From assembly GCF_000215745.1 (NCBI RefSeq), contig NC_015663.1:4340001-4404000 (forward strand): a stretch of DNA of 64,000 bases, given 5' to 3'. Source of the DNA: Klebsiella aerogenes KCTC 2190 (GTDB taxonomy: Bacteria; Pseudomonadota; Gammaproteobacteria; Enterobacterales; Enterobacteriaceae). Position numbers and translations under genes: made by a program. Of this stretch, positions 41,001 to 50,761 are shown one piece after another. How positions within the stretch are numbered: position 1 is the first letter of the stretch; each line of letters starts with the position of its first letter. The notes beneath the pieces were generated by a model. It had not been told where the DNA came from and made no database searches. It was given only the letters and a program-made list of their open reading frames with translations.

Positions 41001-41922
41001 CGGCGGTATCGCGGATTTCCCGCTCGCCGCTCATAAAGATCAGGATATCGCCGGTGCTTTCACGCCCCAGTTCATCGACGGCATCAAAAATCGCCTGTAG
41101 CTGATCGCGTTCGCTATCGTCCGCCTCTTCAACAATGGGACGATAACGTACTTCCACCGGGTAAGTCCGCCCGGAAACTTCGATAATCGGCGCATGATTA
41201 AAGTGGCGCGAGAAACGTTCCGGGTCGATGGTTGCCGAGGTAATGATGATTTTCAGGTCCGGGCGGCGCGGCAGGAGCTCTTTCAGATAGCCCAGCAGAA
41301 AATCAATGTTCAGACTGCGCTCGTGCGCCTCATCAATAATGATGGTGTCATACTGCATCAGCAGGCGATCCTGCTGGATTTCCGCCAGCAGGATACCGTC
41401 GGTCATCAGCTTAACCATGGTGTTTTCGCTGACGTGGTCGCTGAAGCGGACTTTATAACCGATACAGCCGCCCGGCTCGCTCTGAAGCTCTTCGGCAATA
41501 CGGTTAGCGACGGTTCGCGCCGCCAGTCGACGCGGCTGGGTGTGGCCAATCAGGCCTTTCAGGCCGCGCCCCAGCTCCATGCAGATTTTGGGTAGCTGAG
41601 TGGTTTTACCTGAACCGGTTTCACCGGCGACGATCACCACCTGGTGATCGCGCACCGCCTCGAGAATCTCTTGTTTTTTCTGGCTAACCGGCAGGTTTTC
41701 CGGATAGGTGATTGCCGGACGCGCGGCTTCGCGTAGCAGGACTTTCCCTGCTGCCTGTTCTATCTCCCGCGCCATCTCGTGCAGAATGGCCTGCTGGGCA
41801 TCAGGATTTTTAACCTTCTTTGCGCCATGCAGGCGGCGGCTATAGCGCGATTTATCGCGCAGCATCAGACCATCGAGCCGTTCATAGAGCTGCGAGAAAG
41901 TGATTTTTTGTTGTTCTGTCAT
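38020..41922 (-). CDS. hrpA: ATP-dependent RNA helicase HrpA
   Basis: A 1300-residue DEAH-box helicase, same length as E. coli HrpA. Motifs in order: GETGSGKTT (Walker A), DEAH in IIIDEAHERS, SAT in IITSATID, then TNVAETS and QRKGRCGR (motif VI), followed by ratchet, OB-fold and a long family-specific C-terminus. HrpA separates stalled ribosomes and processes some mRNAs. The start at 41922 (MTEQQKITF) corresponds to E. coli; 41961 is an upstream in-frame ATG without support. It is convergent with the methyltransferase across a REP-like palindrome and divergent from azoR. Confidence 0.97.
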   Translation of the reverse strand: MTEQQKITFSQLYERLDGLMLRDKSRYSRRLHGAKKVKNPDAQQAILHEMAREIEQAAGKVLLREAARPAITYPENLPVSQKKQEILEAVRDHQVVIVAGETGSGKTTQLPKICMELGRGLKGLIGHTQPRRLAARTVANRIAEELQSEPGGCIGYKVRFSDHVSENTMVKLMTDGILLAEIQQDRLLMQYDTIIIDEAHERSLNIDFLLGYLKELLPRRPDLKIIITSATIDPERFSRHFNHAPIIEVSGRTYPVEVRYRPIVEEADDSERDQLQAIFDAVDELGRESTGDILIFMSGEREIRDTAEALNKLNLRHTEVLPLYARLSNSEQNRVFQSHSGRRIVLATNVAETSLTVPGIKYVIDPGTARISRYSYRTKVQRLPIEPVSQASANQRKGRCGRVSEGICIRLYSEDDFLSRPEFTDPEILRTNLASVILQMTALGLGDIAAFPFVEAPDKRNIQDGVRLLEELGAITTDEQATAYKLTPLGRQLSQLPVDPRLARMVLEAQKHGCVREAMIITSALSIQDPRERPMDKQQASDEKHRRFHDKESDFLAFVNLWNYLGEQQKALSSNQFRRQCRVDFLNYLRVREWQDIYTQLRQVVKELGLPINSEPAEYREIHTALLTGLLSHIGMKDSDKQEYTGARNARFSIFPGSGLFKKPPKWTMVAELVETSRLWGRIAARIEPEWVEPVAQHLIKRSYSEPHWERSQGAVMATEKVTVYGLPIVAARKVNYSQIDPALCRELFIRHALVEGDWQTRHAFFRDNLKLRAEIEELEHKSRRRDILVDDETMFEFYDQRISHDVISARHFDKWWKQASRETPDLLNFEKSMLIKEGAEQVSKLDYPNFWHQGNLKLRLSYQFEPGADADGVTVHIPLPLLNQVEEAGFEWQIPGLRRELVIALIKSLPKPVRRNFVPAPNYAEAFLGRASPLALPLLDSLERELRKMTGVTIDRESWQWDQVPDHLKITFRVVDDKNKKLQEGRSLQVLKDALKGKVQETLSAVADDGIEQSGLHIWSFGTLAESYEQKRGNYKVKAWPALVDERDSVAIKLFDNPQEQQQAMWRGLRRLLLLNIPSPIKYLHEKLPNKAKLGLYFNPYGKVLDLIDDCISCGVDKLIDEAGGPVWTEEGFSKLHDKVRAELNDTVVDIAKQVEQILTAVFNINKRLKGRVDMTMALGLSDIKAQMAGLVYRGFVTGNGFRRLGDTLRYLQAIEKRLEKLAIDPHRDRAQMLKVESVQQAWQQWLNKLPPNRRDDDDVQEIRWMIEELRVSFFAQQLGTPYPISDKRVLQAMEQITP

Positions 41923-42111
41923 AACGTTATCGGGCAGCGCTCTGCCGGAAAAATCTCTCATGAAATATTGCTGTAGATTACCACATCTGTAGAACTCATG
42001 CCTTGTTCAAAAAAATTGAACATAGGATTCGATATATTGCGCTATCTCTGCGGCATGATTGTGAATACAGTGTCAACAAGCACCAGGGCATTGACCCGTC
42101 AATCACATTAA

Positions 42112-42729
<618 letters not shown>

Positions 42730-42736
42730 TATTTGA

Positions 42737-42766
42737 CTCCTCTCGCTGCCTGCGGGAGGAGAGTTT
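42737..42766 (+). terminator. Terminator after azoR
   Basis: CTCCTCTCGC-TGCCT-GCGGGAGGAG (one G-T pair) followed by AGTTTTACTTTTT; it also overlaps the 3' end of the convergent GFA gene. Confidence 0.85.
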
Positions 42767-43173
42767 TACTTTTTCTCGTAGCGCAAATACCCCACCACGC
42801 CTCCGCCGCCATCTTTTGGATGATTCACGCCGTCGTTGACCTCCACGCAAGGAAAATCGAAAGGCGAAACGCCATCAATGCAGGCCACATTTACCCCATA
42901 CTGCTGCGGGTTTGATCGCCGTTGATGAAAGGTGTAGATCCCGCATACCGAGCAGAAGAAGTGCACGGCTTCCCCCGTATTAAAGCGATACTCTGTGAGC
43001 TTATCCCTTCCGCGTACCACCTCTATTCCTGAACGCGGCGAAGAGACCGCGACCGCCCCACGCATTCGACAATATGAACAGTTACAGCGACGAACGGTGT
43101 TGAAGCCATCGCTGAGCTCAACGGTAAATGCCACCGCACCGCAGTGACAATGAGCGGATAATTTCTCTGCCAT
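42766..43173 (-). CDS. GFA-family (CENP-V/Mss4-like) zinc-binding protein
   Basis: A 135-residue Mss4-like protein with the paired Cys motifs CHCGAVAF, CNCSYCR and FCSVCGIYTFH that hold structural and catalytic zinc in glutathione-dependent formaldehyde-activating enzymes. Many family members have other or unknown substrates. It lies 18 bp downstream of paaY in the same direction, so it may be the last gene of the paaXY transcript. Role in phenylacetate metabolism is not established. Confidence 0.85.
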   Translation of the reverse strand: MAEKLSAHCHCGAVAFTVELSDGFNTVRRCNCSYCRMRGAVAVSSPRSGIEVVRGRDKLTEYRFNTGEAVHFFCSVCGIYTFHQRRSNPQQYGVNVACIDGVSPFDFPCVEVNDGVNHPKDGGGGVVGYLRYEKK

Positions 43174-43191
43174 TATAGTTACCCCTCAGGT

Positions 43192-43782
43192 TTAGGATTT
43201 TGGCCGCAGGTTTTCGTCAAATTCCAGACGCTTGCGCCCGGCCTCCATCTCTTTTAATGGCTCCACCTGATGCAGCGTCTGCTTACAACGTTCGACCAGC
43301 ACCTGGTATTCACGGGTACCGTGTTTTTTCCACTCCAGCTCCTGTTCGCTCAGCGTACGAATCGCTTTTGCCGGGCTGCCGAGGATCAAATGGTTAGCAG
43401 GCATTTCCGCTTTCGCTTTTACGAAGGCGGAAGCGCCGACAATACTATTTTCGCCAATTACCGCCCCGTCGATAATCACCGCGCTCATTCCCACCAGCGC
43501 GTTGCGGCCAATCACACAGCCGTGCAGGATTGCGCCGTGGCCGATGTGGCCGTCCTCTTCCACCACGGTATCCTGGCCGGGGAAGCCGTGCATGACGCAG
43601 TTATCCTGAATATTGGCTCCGTCTTTTACTACAATACGACCGAAGTCGCCGCGCAGGCTGGCATTAGGCCCAACATAGACCCCTTTTCCCAGGATCACGT
43701 CGCCAATGAGTACCGCCGTCGGATGAACATAGCTCTCATCCGGCACCACTGGCGTCAGCCCATCAATCTGATAAATCGGCAT
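43192..43782 (-). CDS. paaY: PaaY, hexapeptide-repeat thioesterase of the phenylacetate pathway
   Basis: A 196-residue left-handed beta-helix protein of the gamma-carbonic anhydrase type, with repeats around [20 protein letters not shown] and [20 protein letters not shown]. PaaY is a thioesterase that hydrolyses hydroxylated or ring-CoA intermediates and prevents CoA trapping. It follows paaX by 9 bp and matches E. coli in length. Confidence 0.94.
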   Translation of the reverse strand: MPIYQIDGLTPVVPDESYVHPTAVLIGDVILGKGVYVGPNASLRGDFGRIVVKDGANIQDNCVMHGFPGQDTVVEEDGHIGHGAILHGCVIGRNALVGMSAVIIDGAVIGENSIVGASAFVKAKAEMPANHLILGSPAKAIRTLSEQELEWKKHGTREYQVLVERCKQTLHQVEPLKEMEAGRKRLEFDENLRPKS

Positions 43783-43791
43783 GCAACCTCC

Positions 43792-44718
43792 TTAGACGCC
43801 CGGCAAACCGCCAAAGCGTTGAAAATAAAGCGGACCCGGGGCGGGAAGCTCGCCAACTGAGCTTTCGCCTTTTTCGCCGACGAAGGCCAGCGCGCCTGGC
43901 GTCACGCGTTGATAAATATTGATGCACAGCTGCCGCGCGGTTTGCCCGGCCCAATGCGCCGGCAGGAGCTCTTCCGGCAGCAGCGGGTCTTTAAGCACCA
44001 CACGGCGATAGAAATGGATAAGGAGCAGTTGGATCTGGAAACAGCGCTCCGGCGTCAACTCTGACGGCTCGCTGTCGCGCAGCAGCGGCAGTAACGGCCG
44101 GAACAATGCGATAAACGCCTCGTACATCTCATTTTGTTCGGTGAGATGCCAGCACTCCTCTACGCGGTCGCGCAGCGCCGCCCTTGAGAGCGCCAGCGGC
44201 GAATGGGCTTCAAAACAGATGACGTTTTCGGCAACGCCCGCTTCATGTAGCAGCGATTGGACATCGGCCAGTTTTTGCGACGGCGAGGCCAGCAGGCTCG
44301 GCGCCAGCGCGCCAAATCCCTGCCATAACAGTTGCTTTTTGACTTCCGCCAGAACCGTTTTTTCTAACCCTTCCGACAATAGCAGCAGCCAGGTTCCGTC
44401 CCATTCCGGGGCGTTCGCCCGATAAATTTTATGTTCCGCGCGCCGGGTCAGACGTAGCCCTTTATCGCTCAGGCGATAGAAGCTACGCCGGCCGATACGC
44501 ACGACATCGAGCCACTCTTCTTTATTGAGACGGAATAGCGCAGTGCGGACAAAGCGCTCGCCAAATCCTAATCCTTCCAGCAGCGCCGCGACGCTACCCA
44601 GCCACACTTCCCCACCGCGTTGTAATAAGGCGTCACCATACAGCGAGGCAATCAATGACGTACCGCTGATCGGCATCGCCGTCACCGCTTGTTGAATAAA
44701 GGCGTCGAGTTTACTCAT
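43792..44718 (-). CDS. paaX: PaaX, phenylacetyl-CoA-responsive repressor
   Basis: A 308-residue GntR-related repressor of the paa promoters; phenylacetyl-CoA releases it. The winged-helix DNA-binding region is near residues 30-75 (GLGFGERFVRTALFRLNKEE) with LADVQSLLHEAG and the DPLLPEELLPAHW segment toward the C-terminus. The ATG at 44718 matches the E. coli start (MSKLD); a second ATG three codons upstream is possible and neither has a strong Shine-Dalgarno sequence. It is separate from paaK by a terminator and has its own PaaX-type site upstream. Confidence 0.93.
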   Translation of the reverse strand: MSKLDAFIQQAVTAMPISGTSLIASLYGDALLQRGGEVWLGSVAALLEGLGFGERFVRTALFRLNKEEWLDVVRIGRRSFYRLSDKGLRLTRRAEHKIYRANAPEWDGTWLLLLSEGLEKTVLAEVKKQLLWQGFGALAPSLLASPSQKLADVQSLLHEAGVAENVICFEAHSPLALSRAALRDRVEECWHLTEQNEMYEAFIALFRPLLPLLRDSEPSELTPERCFQIQLLLIHFYRRVVLKDPLLPEELLPAHWAGQTARQLCINIYQRVTPGALAFVGEKGESSVGELPAPGPLYFQRFGGLPGV

Positions 44719-44719
44719 C

Positions 44720-44757
44720 TGATTCATTCTGTTGTTATATTTTTCCTTTATGAATCA
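44720..44757. promoter_or_regulatory. Candidate PaaX operator upstream of paaX
   Basis: TGATTC-N26-GAATCA, with the arms identical to the known PaaX half-sites, spanning the region just before the paaX start. The spacing is one base shorter than at paaA. Autoregulation of paaXY is inferred. Confidence 0.6.
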
Positions 44758-44766
44758 TAGCACAGG

Positions 44767-44804
44767 AAAACCCCGGCTTATGGCGTAAAGGCCTCAGCCG
44801 GGTT
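44767..44804 (-). terminator. Terminator after paaK
   Basis: On the minus strand AACCCGGCT pairs with AGCCGGGGTT, followed by TTCC, 14 bp beyond the paaK stop. It separates the paaA-K operon from paaXY. Confidence 0.7.
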
Positions 44805-44817
44805 ACCGGGGAGAGAA

Positions 44818-46134
44818 TTAACCGCTGACCACCGCTTTACGCAGGTCGAATACCCGACAGGCTTTCCCTTCAGAGCGAGGAATGCTGCCGCAGTTGACGA
44901 TAGTAATATCGGTGGAGATCCCGACCATCGACTTAATACGGTGACGCAACTGATGACAAATCTGGCAGCGTTGTTCATGACTTAACGCCAGCCCGCTCTC
45001 TTTCAGCTCAACGCGTACCGCCAGCGAATCAAGATGACCGCGGCGATTGACCTCTAACTGATAGTGCGGCGCCAGGTGTTCAAACTTGAGGATCTCCTCT
45101 TCCAGCTGTGATGGGAAGACGTTAACCCCGCGGATAATCAGCATATCGTCGCTGCGTCCACTGATGCGATCCATGCGGCGCATGGTCCGCGCGGTTCCCG
45201 GCAGCAAGCGAGTCAGATCGCGGGTACGATAGCGGATCACCGGCAGCGCCTCTTTGGTCAACGTGGTAAACAGCAGTTCGCCATGCTCGCCATCTTCCAG
45301 CGGCGTACCGTCGTCCGGGTTGACGATTTCCGGGAAGAAGTGGTCTTCCCAGATGGTCGGGCCGTCAACGGTTTCCAGGCACTCCATTGCCACCCCAGGC
45401 CCCATCACCTCTGACAGACCGTAAATATCCAGTGCGGTGATACCCAGGCGGCGCTCGATTTCCGCGCGCATCGCCAGCGTCCACGGCTCAGCGCCAAAGA
45501 CGCCGACCCGCAATGAACAGCCGCGGGCATCGCCGCCCATCTGGCGCTCCAGCTCTTCGATCAGATTCAGACAATAAGACGGCGTCACCATGATCATATC
45601 CGGCTGGAAGTCGCGGATCAGCTGCGCCTGTTTTTCGGTCTGTCCGCCGGACATCGGGATCACCGTCGCGCCTAAACGCTCCGCGCCGTAGTGCGCGCCA
45701 AGGCCGCCGGTAAACAGGCCGTAGCCGTAGGCGACGTGAATTTTATCTTTTGCTGAACCACCGGCCGCGCGCAGCGAACGGGCGACAATATTGGCCCAGT
45801 TATCAATATCGTTTTGCGTATATCCCACCACCGTCGGTTTGCCGGTGGTGCCGGAAGAGGCGTGAATGCGCACTACCTGCTCCATCGGCACCGCAAAGGT
45901 ATCGAAGGGATAGTTGTCGCGCAGATCTTGTTTAGTGGTACAGGGGAATTTTTTCAGATCGTTTAATTCCCGAAAGTCGTCAGGGTGTACGCCGGCGGCG
46001 TCGAATTTGCGGCGATACATCGGCACATTTTCATACGCATGCTTCAGCGTCCATTTCAGGCGCTGGGTTTGCAGAGCCTGCAGTTCATCTCGCGATGCGG
46101 TTTCAATCGGATCTAATTTTGTAGTAGTTATCAT
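44818..46134 (-). CDS. paaK: Phenylacetate-CoA ligase
   Basis: A 438-residue ANL-superfamily ligase that activates phenylacetate to phenylacetyl-CoA with ATP and CoA. The P-loop is HASSGTTGKPTVVGYT and adenylate-binding segments are YGLSEVMGPGVAME and RYRTRDLTRLL; the C-terminal lid contains GRSDDMLIIRGVNVFPSQLE. It is the last gene of the paaA-K operon. Confidence 0.97.
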   Translation of the reverse strand: MITTTKLDPIETASRDELQALQTQRLKWTLKHAYENVPMYRRKFDAAGVHPDDFRELNDLKKFPCTTKQDLRDNYPFDTFAVPMEQVVRIHASSGTTGKPTVVGYTQNDIDNWANIVARSLRAAGGSAKDKIHVAYGYGLFTGGLGAHYGAERLGATVIPMSGGQTEKQAQLIRDFQPDMIMVTPSYCLNLIEELERQMGGDARGCSLRVGVFGAEPWTLAMRAEIERRLGITALDIYGLSEVMGPGVAMECLETVDGPTIWEDHFFPEIVNPDDGTPLEDGEHGELLFTTLTKEALPVIRYRTRDLTRLLPGTARTMRRMDRISGRSDDMLIIRGVNVFPSQLEEEILKFEHLAPHYQLEVNRRGHLDSLAVRVELKESGLALSHEQRCQICHQLRHRIKSMVGISTDITIVNCGSIPRSEGKACRVFDLRKAVVSG

Positions 46135-46160
46135 TGTAGGGTACTCGCAGGTAAATTAGC

Positions 46161-47366
46161 TCACACTCGCTCGAGGATCATGGCAATGCCCTGACCCACG
46201 CCAATACACATCGTACACAGCGCATAACGCCCGCCCCGGCGTTGCAGCTCAAGGCTGGCGCTCAGCGCCAGTCGCGCGCCGCTCATGCCCAGCGGATGAC
46301 CTAACGCGATGGCGCCGCCGTTGGGATTCACGTGCGCCGCATCATCCGGCACGCCGAGTTGTCTGAGCACCCCCAGCGCCTGCGCGGCGAAGGCCTCATT
46401 CAGCTCTATCAGATCCATATCGTTAATATTGAGTCCGGCTCGCTCCAGCACTTTACGCACTGCCGGTACCGGCCCCAGCCCCATCAGGCGCGGTTCAACA
46501 CCCGCCGTCGCCATCGCCACGATACGCGCGCGCGGCGTGAGCCCCTGTACGCTGGCCTGCTGTTCACTGGCGATAATCAGCGCCGCTGCGCCATCGTTAA
46601 CGCCAGAAGCATTTCCAGCCGTAATGACTCCGCCTTTACGGAACGGCGCTTTTAATAGCGAGAGTTGCTCAAGCGTGGTTTCCGGGCGGGGATGCTCATC
46701 ATCGCGTACCGCGCTGACCGCCCCTTTCTTGCCGATGATCTGCACCGGCACGATTTCCTGCGCCAGAATGCCGTCGCGCTGGGCCTGCGCCGTGCGCTGC
46801 TGGCTGCGCCAGGCGAAAGCGTCCTGATCGGCCCGACTGATATTTAACAATTCAGCTACATTCTCTGCCGTTTCCGGCATGCTGTCAGTTCCGAATTGTT
46901 GCGCCATGAGCGGGTTCACAAAACGCCAGCCAATCGTGGTATCAAAGAGTTCCGCCTGACGCTGATACGGCGTGCTGGCTTTTCCCATCACGAACGGCGC
47001 GCGCGACATCGATTCCACGCCGCCAGCAATCAGCAGATCGGCATCGCCGGCTTTGATCGCCCTGGCGGCAAAACCGATCGCATCCAGACCCGATCCGCAC
47101 AAGCGGTTAATCGTGGTGCCCGGCACGGTATGCGGGTAACCTGCCAACAGCGTCGCCATGTGCGCCACGTTGCGGTTATCCTCACCGGCCTGGTTCGCAC
47201 AGCCGAAAATCACATCATCAATCGCTGCCGGGTCGAGCCCGGGGTTACGGCTCAGCAACTCACGTAGCGGGATCGCCGCCAGGTCGTCGGCGCGGACGCC
47301 GGCCAGCGCTCCGCCGTAGCGGCCAATCGGCGTGCGGATCCCGTCACAAATAAAGGCGTCGCGCAT
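46161..47366 (-). CDS. paaJ: 3-oxoadipyl-CoA / 3-oxo-5,6-dehydrosuberyl-CoA thiolase
   Basis: A 401-residue thiolase. The first catalytic Cys is in [12 protein letters not shown], the His in [17 protein letters not shown] and the second Cys in [10 protein letters not shown]. It cleaves both C8 and C6 intermediates late in the pathway to give acetyl-CoA and succinyl-CoA. The start codon follows directly from the paaI stop (one-base overlap). Confidence 0.95.
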   Translation of the reverse strand: MRDAFICDGIRTPIGRYGGALAGVRADDLAAIPLRELLSRNPGLDPAAIDDVIFGCANQAGEDNRNVAHMATLLAGYPHTVPGTTINRLCGSGLDAIGFAARAIKAGDADLLIAGGVESMSRAPFVMGKASTPYQRQAELFDTTIGWRFVNPLMAQQFGTDSMPETAENVAELLNISRADQDAFAWRSQQRTAQAQRDGILAQEIVPVQIIGKKGAVSAVRDDEHPRPETTLEQLSLLKAPFRKGGVITAGNASGVNDGAAALIIASEQQASVQGLTPRARIVAMATAGVEPRLMGLGPVPAVRKVLERAGLNINDMDLIELNEAFAAQALGVLRQLGVPDDAAHVNPNGGAIALGHPLGMSGARLALSASLELQRRGGRYALCTMCIGVGQGIAMILERV

Positions 47367-47788
47367 TACACTTCTCCCGTGATTGTGCCGCCGATACGGT
47401 GCGATTTGCCGCGGAACAGGGCCACAATCTTTTGCTGTTGATTAACAATTTCGATGTCGTAGACGCCGGTCAGCTTGCCCTGCTGTTTGACTCTTGCGGT
47501 GGCGACCAGCCTGTCGCCGGCAAACGCCGGACGAAGAAAATCAATATTTGCCGCCGAAGCCACCGCCGCCAGCCCCTGGCTGTTACAGGCGTAAGCGAAA
47601 GCGGTATCGGCGAGCGTAAATAGCTGGCCGCCGTGACAGGTCTGATGGCCGTTAAGCATGTCCGCCGAGACGGTCATGCTCATCTGCGCAAAACCGTCGT
47701 CCATTTCGATAAGTTCAATCCCCATCTTTCTGGCGCAAGTATCTTTTTCGTACATCACGCGCGCGTTGCGCCACGGATCATTGCTCAT
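47366..47788 (-). CDS. paaI: Hydroxyphenylacetyl-CoA thioesterase
   Basis: A 140-residue hot-dog thioesterase. The active-site segment GHQTCHGGQLFTLADTAFAY carries the catalytic Asp. PaaI clears dead-end ring-hydroxylated or open CoA thioesters. Its start lies within the 3' end of paaH (11-bp overlap). Confidence 0.95.
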   Translation of the reverse strand: MSNDPWRNARVMYEKDTCARKMGIELIEMDDGFAQMSMTVSADMLNGHQTCHGGQLFTLADTAFAYACNSQGLAAVASAANIDFLRPAFAGDRLVATARVKQQGKLTGVYDIEIVNQQQKIVALFRGKSHRIGGTITGEV

Positions 47789-49199
47789 GGTGCTTCTCCA
47801 TCAGCGCCTTCTGGCGCAACAGGGAACTGGGGCGATAGCGCTCCTCGCCATAATGGTGTTGCAGGTTCTCCAGCAGTTGCAGCACCCGCCGCCAGCCAAG
47901 GCGTTCTCCCCACGCCAGCGGGCCGTGCGGATAATTGACACCAAGGCGCATCGCGGTATCAATATCATGCGGGCTGGCGATCCCTTTTTGCACCGCATCC
48001 AGCGCTTCGTTAATCAGCATCGCCACCGTGCGCCACACCAGCAGGCCGGGATAATCGGCAATACGCAGAACTTTCTTGCCCTGCTGTTGGAAGTAATGCA
48101 CGGCCTTATCAGTGGCCGCAGGCGCGTTGGTCGCCGCTGCTGCCAGCACCACCGTATCGCTGGCGCACAGGTCATATACCACCACCGGGCGGTGATGCTT
48201 AACGCTTAGCGCCAGCGCGGTCTCGCCTTCGGTCTCCAGCAATAAGAGCTCATCGAGCTCTGTGACACTGTCACTTATAGCTGTAATGGATTGAGCGCCA
48301 ATAGATACCGTCGGCAGCGCCGCGTCCGGCTGCGTCTCCGCGGGCCAGCGATAGACGCCGTGGCCGCTCTTTTTACCCAGCCGCCCGGCCAGCGCCAGCT
48401 CTTGCTGGAGTAGCGATGGCAGGTAGCGGCGGTCCTGCCAGAAAGCGTTAAACACCGAACAGGTCACGGCGAAGTTGACGTCCTGGCCAATCAGGTCAGT
48501 CAGCGCCAGCGGTCCCATCGGAAAACCGCCGCCGTCACGCAAAGCGGCATCGATAACCTCAGGAGCGGCAACCTGTTCTTCCAGCGCGCGCCAGGCCTCA
48601 GCGTAGAACGGACGCGCTACGCGGTTAACGATAAATCCCGGCGTTGAGCGGCAGCGTACCGGCTGTTTCCCCCAGCCGCTTACGCACTGGCACAGCTGCT
48701 CTACCACCTCTGCAGACGTCTCCAGGCCACTCACCACCTCGACCAGCTTCATCACCGGCGCCGGATTAAAAAAGTGCAGCCCGGCCACCCGCTCCGGGTT
48801 TTTGACCCCGGCGGCGATGGCGGTAATCGAAATAGACGAAGTGTTACTGGTCAACAACGTTGACGGCGCGCAGATCTCCGCCAGCTGCGCGAACAGCGCC
48901 GTTTTGACCTCCAACCGTTCAGAGGCCGCTTCAATTACTAAATCCGCGTCGGCAAGCGCGGCTAAATCGTGAGCCGGATGCAGGCGCGCCAGCAGCGCGT
49001 CGGCCTGTTCTGACGCCAGTTTGCCGCGCTCGACCCGCGATGCCAGACGCATAGCAATGCCGTCGATCGCCTGGGCAATCGCGGTTTGATTAATATCGAA
49101 AATACGCACCGGATGTCCGGCGGCAGCGGCTACTTCAGCAATACCGGCTCCCATGGTGCCGCTGCCAATCACCGCCACGGTGGCAAAGGATGTTGTCAT
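47778..49199 (-). CDS. paaH: 3-hydroxyadipyl-CoA dehydrogenase
   Basis: A 473-residue 3-hydroxyacyl-CoA dehydrogenase with NAD-binding GSGTMGAGIAEVAA, the catalytic His-Glu pair (HFFNPAPVMKLVEVV) and a C-terminal second copy of the dimerisation domain (from about residue 380). It oxidises 3-hydroxyadipyl-CoA to 3-oxoadipyl-CoA. It is 3 bp downstream of paaG. Confidence 0.94.
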   Translation of the reverse strand: MTTSFATVAVIGSGTMGAGIAEVAAAAGHPVRIFDINQTAIAQAIDGIAMRLASRVERGKLASEQADALLARLHPAHDLAALADADLVIEAASERLEVKTALFAQLAEICAPSTLLTSNTSSISITAIAAGVKNPERVAGLHFFNPAPVMKLVEVVSGLETSAEVVEQLCQCVSGWGKQPVRCRSTPGFIVNRVARPFYAEAWRALEEQVAAPEVIDAALRDGGGFPMGPLALTDLIGQDVNFAVTCSVFNAFWQDRRYLPSLLQQELALAGRLGKKSGHGVYRWPAETQPDAALPTVSIGAQSITAISDSVTELDELLLLETEGETALALSVKHHRPVVVYDLCASDTVVLAAAATNAPAATDKAVHYFQQQGKKVLRIADYPGLLVWRTVAMLINEALDAVQKGIASPHDIDTAMRLGVNYPHGPLAWGERLGWRRVLQLLENLQHHYGEERYRPSSLLRQKALMEKHHEQ

Positions 49200-49202
49200 G
49201 GC

Positions 49203-49991
49203 CTATTTCCCGCTGAACTGTGGTGGCCGCTTGGCCAGAAACGCGCTGACCCCTTCGCGGTAATCATCGCTGCGCCCGGCCAGGCGCTGATAATCGCGCT
49301 CAAGGTCCAGCTGCGCATCGAGACTGTTGGTTTCAGAAGCCAGCAGCGCCTTTTTAATCAACCCAAGACCAAACGTCGGTTGCGCCGCCAGATGGCGCGC
49401 CAGTTGCAGACTGGTATCCGCCAGTTCTGAATCGTCCACCAGTTGCCAGATAATCCCCCACTGCACGGCCTGTTCCGCGCTGAGGCTATCGCCCAGCAGC
49501 GCCAGCCCCATCGCGCGAGCGCGGCCGGCCACCCGCGGCAGGAACCAGCTGCCGCCGCAGTCCGGCACCAGGCCGAGCTTGCTGAACGCCATCACAAATT
49601 TGGCCGAACGCGCGGCCAGCACGATATCGCAGCCCAGCGCCAGGGTGGCGCCAGCGCCGGCGGCCACGCCGTTGACCGCGCAGATAACCGGCTTCGGCAG
49701 CGCCGCCAGACGGCGCACTAACGGGTTGTAAAAGCGTTCTACCGACAGGCCGAGATCCGGCGGCGGACCGCTGGGGTCGACATTGCGATCGTTCAAATCC
49801 TGGCCGGCGCAAAAGCCGCGACCGGCGCCGGTGATCAGCAAGCAACGTACGCCGTCATCACGCTCGGCCTGCTTCAGACATTCCGCCAGCTGTTGATGCA
49901 TCAGGTCGTTAAAACTGTTGAGGCGGTCCGGGCGATTGAGGGTAATGGTCATGACGCCCTGTTCCACTGCGCTGAGAATGAAAGCTTCCAC
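49203..49991 (-). CDS. paaG: 1,2-epoxyphenylacetyl-CoA isomerase
   Basis: A 262-residue crotonase-fold enzyme. It isomerises the ring epoxide to 2-oxepin-2(3H)-ylideneacetyl-CoA and has a second double-bond shift role. Typical segments: GRGFCAGQDLNDRNV (acyl-CoA oxyanion loop) and VNGVAAGAGATLALGCDI. It is 2 bp after paaF. Confidence 0.94.
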   Translation of the reverse strand: MEAFILSAVEQGVMTITLNRPDRLNSFNDLMHQQLAECLKQAERDDGVRCLLITGAGRGFCAGQDLNDRNVDPSGPPPDLGLSVERFYNPLVRRLAALPKPVICAVNGVAAGAGATLALGCDIVLAARSAKFVMAFSKLGLVPDCGGSWFLPRVAGRARAMGLALLGDSLSAEQAVQWGIIWQLVDDSELADTSLQLARHLAAQPTFGLGLIKKALLASETNSLDAQLDLERDYQRLAGRSDDYREGVSAFLAKRPPQFSGK

Positions 49992-49993
49992 GA

Positions 49994-50761
49994 TTAGCGT
50001 CCTTTAAATTCCGGTGTACGTTTTTGTAAGAAGGCGTCGATGCCTTCGCGGCGGTCCTCGGTGGCGCTCAGCAGGCTAAACAGCTGGCGCTCCTGTTGCA
50101 GACCAGCCTGCAGGCTGACTTCCTGCGACAGGCGCAGCGACTGTTTTGCCGCCCGTAGCGCCAGCGGCGAATGGCGGGCAATGGTGGTTGCCAGTTTCAG
50201 GGCATACTCATCGGTTAAAGCCGCCGGATGGATATCGCTGACCAGCCCGGCCTGTTGCGCCTGGCGGGCGTCAATACTCTCGCCGCTCAGCACCATCCGG
50301 CTGGCCAGCGCCTTGCCAACGCTGCGGATCAGCCGCTGGGTGCCGCCAGCGCCCGGCATAATGCCGAGGGTAATTTCCGGCAGGCCAAAGCGGGCGTTGT
50401 CGCCGGCGACAATCAGGTCGCACAGCAGAGCCAGCTCGCAGCCGGCACCGAGCGCGTAGCCGTTGACCGAAGCGATGAGCGGTTTAGTAAAGGCATCGAT
50501 TCGCGCCCATAACCGTGGGCGAATATCATCAAGGGTGGCAGGCAGATCTTTTTCCGCCATTTCATTGAGGTCAGCCCCGGCGGCGAAAAAACGCGCGTTA
50601 CCGCTGATAACGCAGACGCCGACGCTGTCATCAACTGCCGCGGCCTCCAGCACCTCGGCAATCTGGGTTAATAAGGCATTGTTCAGCGCGTTGCGGGCCT
50701 GCGGGCGGTTCAGCGTCAACTGAAGCGCCCGGCCATGACGGTGGATCAGCAGGTCACTCAT
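49994..50761 (-). CDS. paaF: 2,3-dehydroadipyl-CoA hydratase
   Basis: A 255-residue enoyl-CoA hydratase. Both hydratase glutamates are expected in NGYALGAGCELALLCD and LPEITLGIMPGAGGTQRL, and the oxyanion loop is FAAGADLNEM. It hydrates 2,3-dehydroadipyl-CoA to 3-hydroxyadipyl-CoA. The start overlaps the paaE stop by 4 bp. Confidence 0.94.
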   Translation of the reverse strand: MSDLLIHRHGRALQLTLNRPQARNALNNALLTQIAEVLEAAAVDDSVGVCVISGNARFFAAGADLNEMAEKDLPATLDDIRPRLWARIDAFTKPLIASVNGYALGAGCELALLCDLIVAGDNARFGLPEITLGIMPGAGGTQRLIRSVGKALASRMVLSGESIDARQAQQAGLVSDIHPAALTDEYALKLATTIARHSPLALRAAKQSLRLSQEVSLQAGLQQERQLFSLLSATEDRREGIDAFLQKRTPEFKGR

